Source: Bacteroidales bacterium (GTDB lineage Bacteria; Bacteroidota; Bacteroidia; Bacteroidales; Paludibacteraceae). From it: 64,000 bases of DNA. The stretch lies in NCBI GenBank assembly GCA_015061165.1, contig SUXC01000003.1, forward strand, positions 62,001 to 126,000, read 5' to 3'. Made by a program: the position numbers and the translations under genes. The notes below the pieces were generated by a model. It saw only the letters and a program-made list of their open reading frames with translations, was not told the origin of the DNA and searched no databases. Below are positions 62,923 to 64,000 of the stretch, piece by piece. Each line of letters begins with the position of its first letter. Positions within the stretch are counted from its first letter, which is position 1.

Positions 62923-64000
62923 ATGAAAATTTTAATTCTTTCATGCAACACGGGCGAAGGACATAACTCCTGCGCTAAAGCCCTAAAACTTGCTATGGAT
63001 CGGCGCGGTATAGTGTGCGATATCCAAGATACTTTGGCATTGGTCAGTGATGAACTATCGCAGCGTGTGGAAAATGCATACGTCTCTTCTACACAAGGTG
63101 CATTATTTGAAACAGTGTATAAGATTGGTGGTTTCGTGAGCGATAATATCGATTTCCATCAATCGCTCGTTTATGGTGTCAATCGTTTGTATGCTAATAC
63201 CTTGTACGAACATATTCGTGATGGTGCGTATGATGTGGTAGTGTGCGTACACCTCTTTCCTGCTGAGGCGATGACTGCTCTGCGTCGCAACGCCATGTTG
63301 CAGATTCCTACTTATTTCGTAATGACCGATTACACTTGTATCCCTTTCTTATCAGAAACAGACTTGGACTACTACATTATTCCGCACGAGCATTTGGTGG
63401 AGGAGTTTGTGGAGAAAGGTGTGCCTCGCGAGAAGTTGGTACCGATAGGTATTCCTGTAGATGAGCAGAAATTCACCACTCGGAAGCCTAAACGTCAAGC
63501 ACGCCAACTGTTGGCAGATACGCTCGGACTGCATGATTGGACTCCGAATAGTGGACATTGGTATTTAATTATGTCGGGCTCTATGGGATATGGCAATCTT
63601 GACACGCTGATGCATCAGTTGTTGATGCATATCCGTAAGGAAGATAAGGTGGTTTGTGTTTGTGGGCGCAACCAACAGATGTATGATAACCTGCAAACAA
63701 CCTTTGCCAACAATAAACAACTCTGTTTGTTGGGCTTTACCGATCAAGTGTCGCTATTGATGGACGCTTCGGATGTGATCTTTACTAAGCCAGGCGGCAT
63801 CACTTCCACCGAGGCAATAGTCAAGAATATTCCTATAGTTCACACCGCTCCAATTCCCGGTTTAGAGAACTATAATGCACGATTTTTTCATAATCATGGC
63901 TTGTCGTATCATACTAACGACACCAATCAACAAGTAGCAATAGCCATGCGATTATCTGAAGATAAAGCATTTAGAAATAGGATGTTGCAGCAGCAACGCT
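62923..64000 (+). CDS. MGDG synthase/UgtP-type glycosyltransferase (partial)
   Basis: It starts at 'MKILILSCNTGEGHNSCAKA' and stays open to the window end (359 codons seen). The N-terminal SCNTGEGHNS and C-terminal ASDVIFTKPGGITSTEAIVKNIP are hallmarks of GT28 diacylglycerol glycosyltransferases and MurG relatives. It would glycosylate a lipid at the membrane. The end of the gene lies outside the window. Confidence 0.88.
   Translation, partial: MKILILSCNTGEGHNSCAKALKLAMDRRGIVCDIQDTLALVSDELSQRVENAYVSSTQGALFETVYKIGGFVSDNIDFHQSLVYGVNRLYANTLYEHIRDGAYDVVVCVHLFPAEAMTALRRNAMLQIPTYFVMTDYTCIPFLSETDLDYYIIPHEHLVEEFVEKGVPREKLVPIGIPVDEQKFTTRKPKRQARQLLADTLGLHDWTPNSGHWYLIMSGSMGYGNLDTLMHQLLMHIRKEDKVVCVCGRNQQMYDNLQTTFANNKQLCLLGFTDQVSLLMDASDVIFTKPGGITSTEAIVKNIPIVHTAPIPGLENYNARFFHNHGLSYHTNDTNQQVAIAMRLSEDKAFRNRMLQQQR

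Overview
This window looks like chromosomal DNA from a member of the order Bacteroidales (phylum Bacteroidota). The evidence is the recurring promoter pattern TTTG-N20-TAnnTTTG found upstream of many genes, a PorE-like OmpA/PD40 lipoprotein and a type B sorting domain typical of the type IX secretion system, DUF4248 and VapE-type genes arranged as in Bacteroidales, and the sparse Shine-Dalgarno signals. I cannot name a genus. I saw no rRNA, tRNA or CRISPR array.

Layout. (1) 0.2-5.7 kb, minus strand: a collinear cassette of small genes behind a VapE-type P-loop protein. It has four short proteins sharing a C-terminal signature, a DUF4248-like helix-turn-helix protein, a small membrane protein and a DUF5675 protein, and it lies among dispersed repeats. 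(2) 6.0-7.6 kb: an AAA/PD-(D/E)XK protein. (3) 8.0-11.1 kb: a visibly AT-rich, tightly coupled three-gene operon (DUF262, a DUF3696-like ATPase and an unknown protein) that is a good candidate antiphage system. (4) 11.1-12.1 kb: a gene-free stretch with several copies of a structured repeat. (5) 12.3-24.9 kb: a surface-polysaccharide operon. Its first part looks like a WecE/WecD-type 4-amino-4,6-dideoxysugar branch with a polyprenyl-phosphate glycosyltransferase, a pair of SMR-type flippase subunits and a GT-C transferase. The rest is glycosyltransferases and a UDP-GlcNAc 2-epimerase. (6) 24.9-25.9 kb: another gene-poor stretch with further copies of the structured repeat. (7) 25.9-33.5 kb: FemAB-like protein, ACP, ketoreductase, acyltransferase broken by a stop codon, KAS III, DUF354 glycosyltransferase, a second 2-epimerase and a cupin-phosphomannose isomerase fusion. 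(8) 33.6-44.7 kb: mostly housekeeping genes (folA, thyA, serA, an M3 peptidase) with a PorE-like protein and a type IX cargo protein. (9) 44.7-50 kb: a Gfo/Idh/MocA dehydrogenase, two Wza-like export lipoproteins and a Wzc-like tyrosine kinase with a very tyrosine-rich tail. (10) 50-64 kb: gcvT, pepT, a Pif1-like helicase, a GH3-family protein, an RND tripartite efflux operon and the start of an MGDG-synthase/UgtP-type glycosyltransferase that runs off the window.

The most unusual genome-scale trait is a set of short-period (7-8 bp) minisatellites. They fill intergenic gaps and also sit in frame inside at least nine genes, where they encode low-complexity linkers. Together with a longer CAGTG/CACGGA interspersed repeat and the structured hairpin element near 11-12 kb and 25 kb, they show a genome strongly shaped by small repeats.

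Two candidates for an undescribed system stand out: the DUF262/ATPase/unknown operon, and the structured repeat element whose long-range helices are kept in position while their sequences change.
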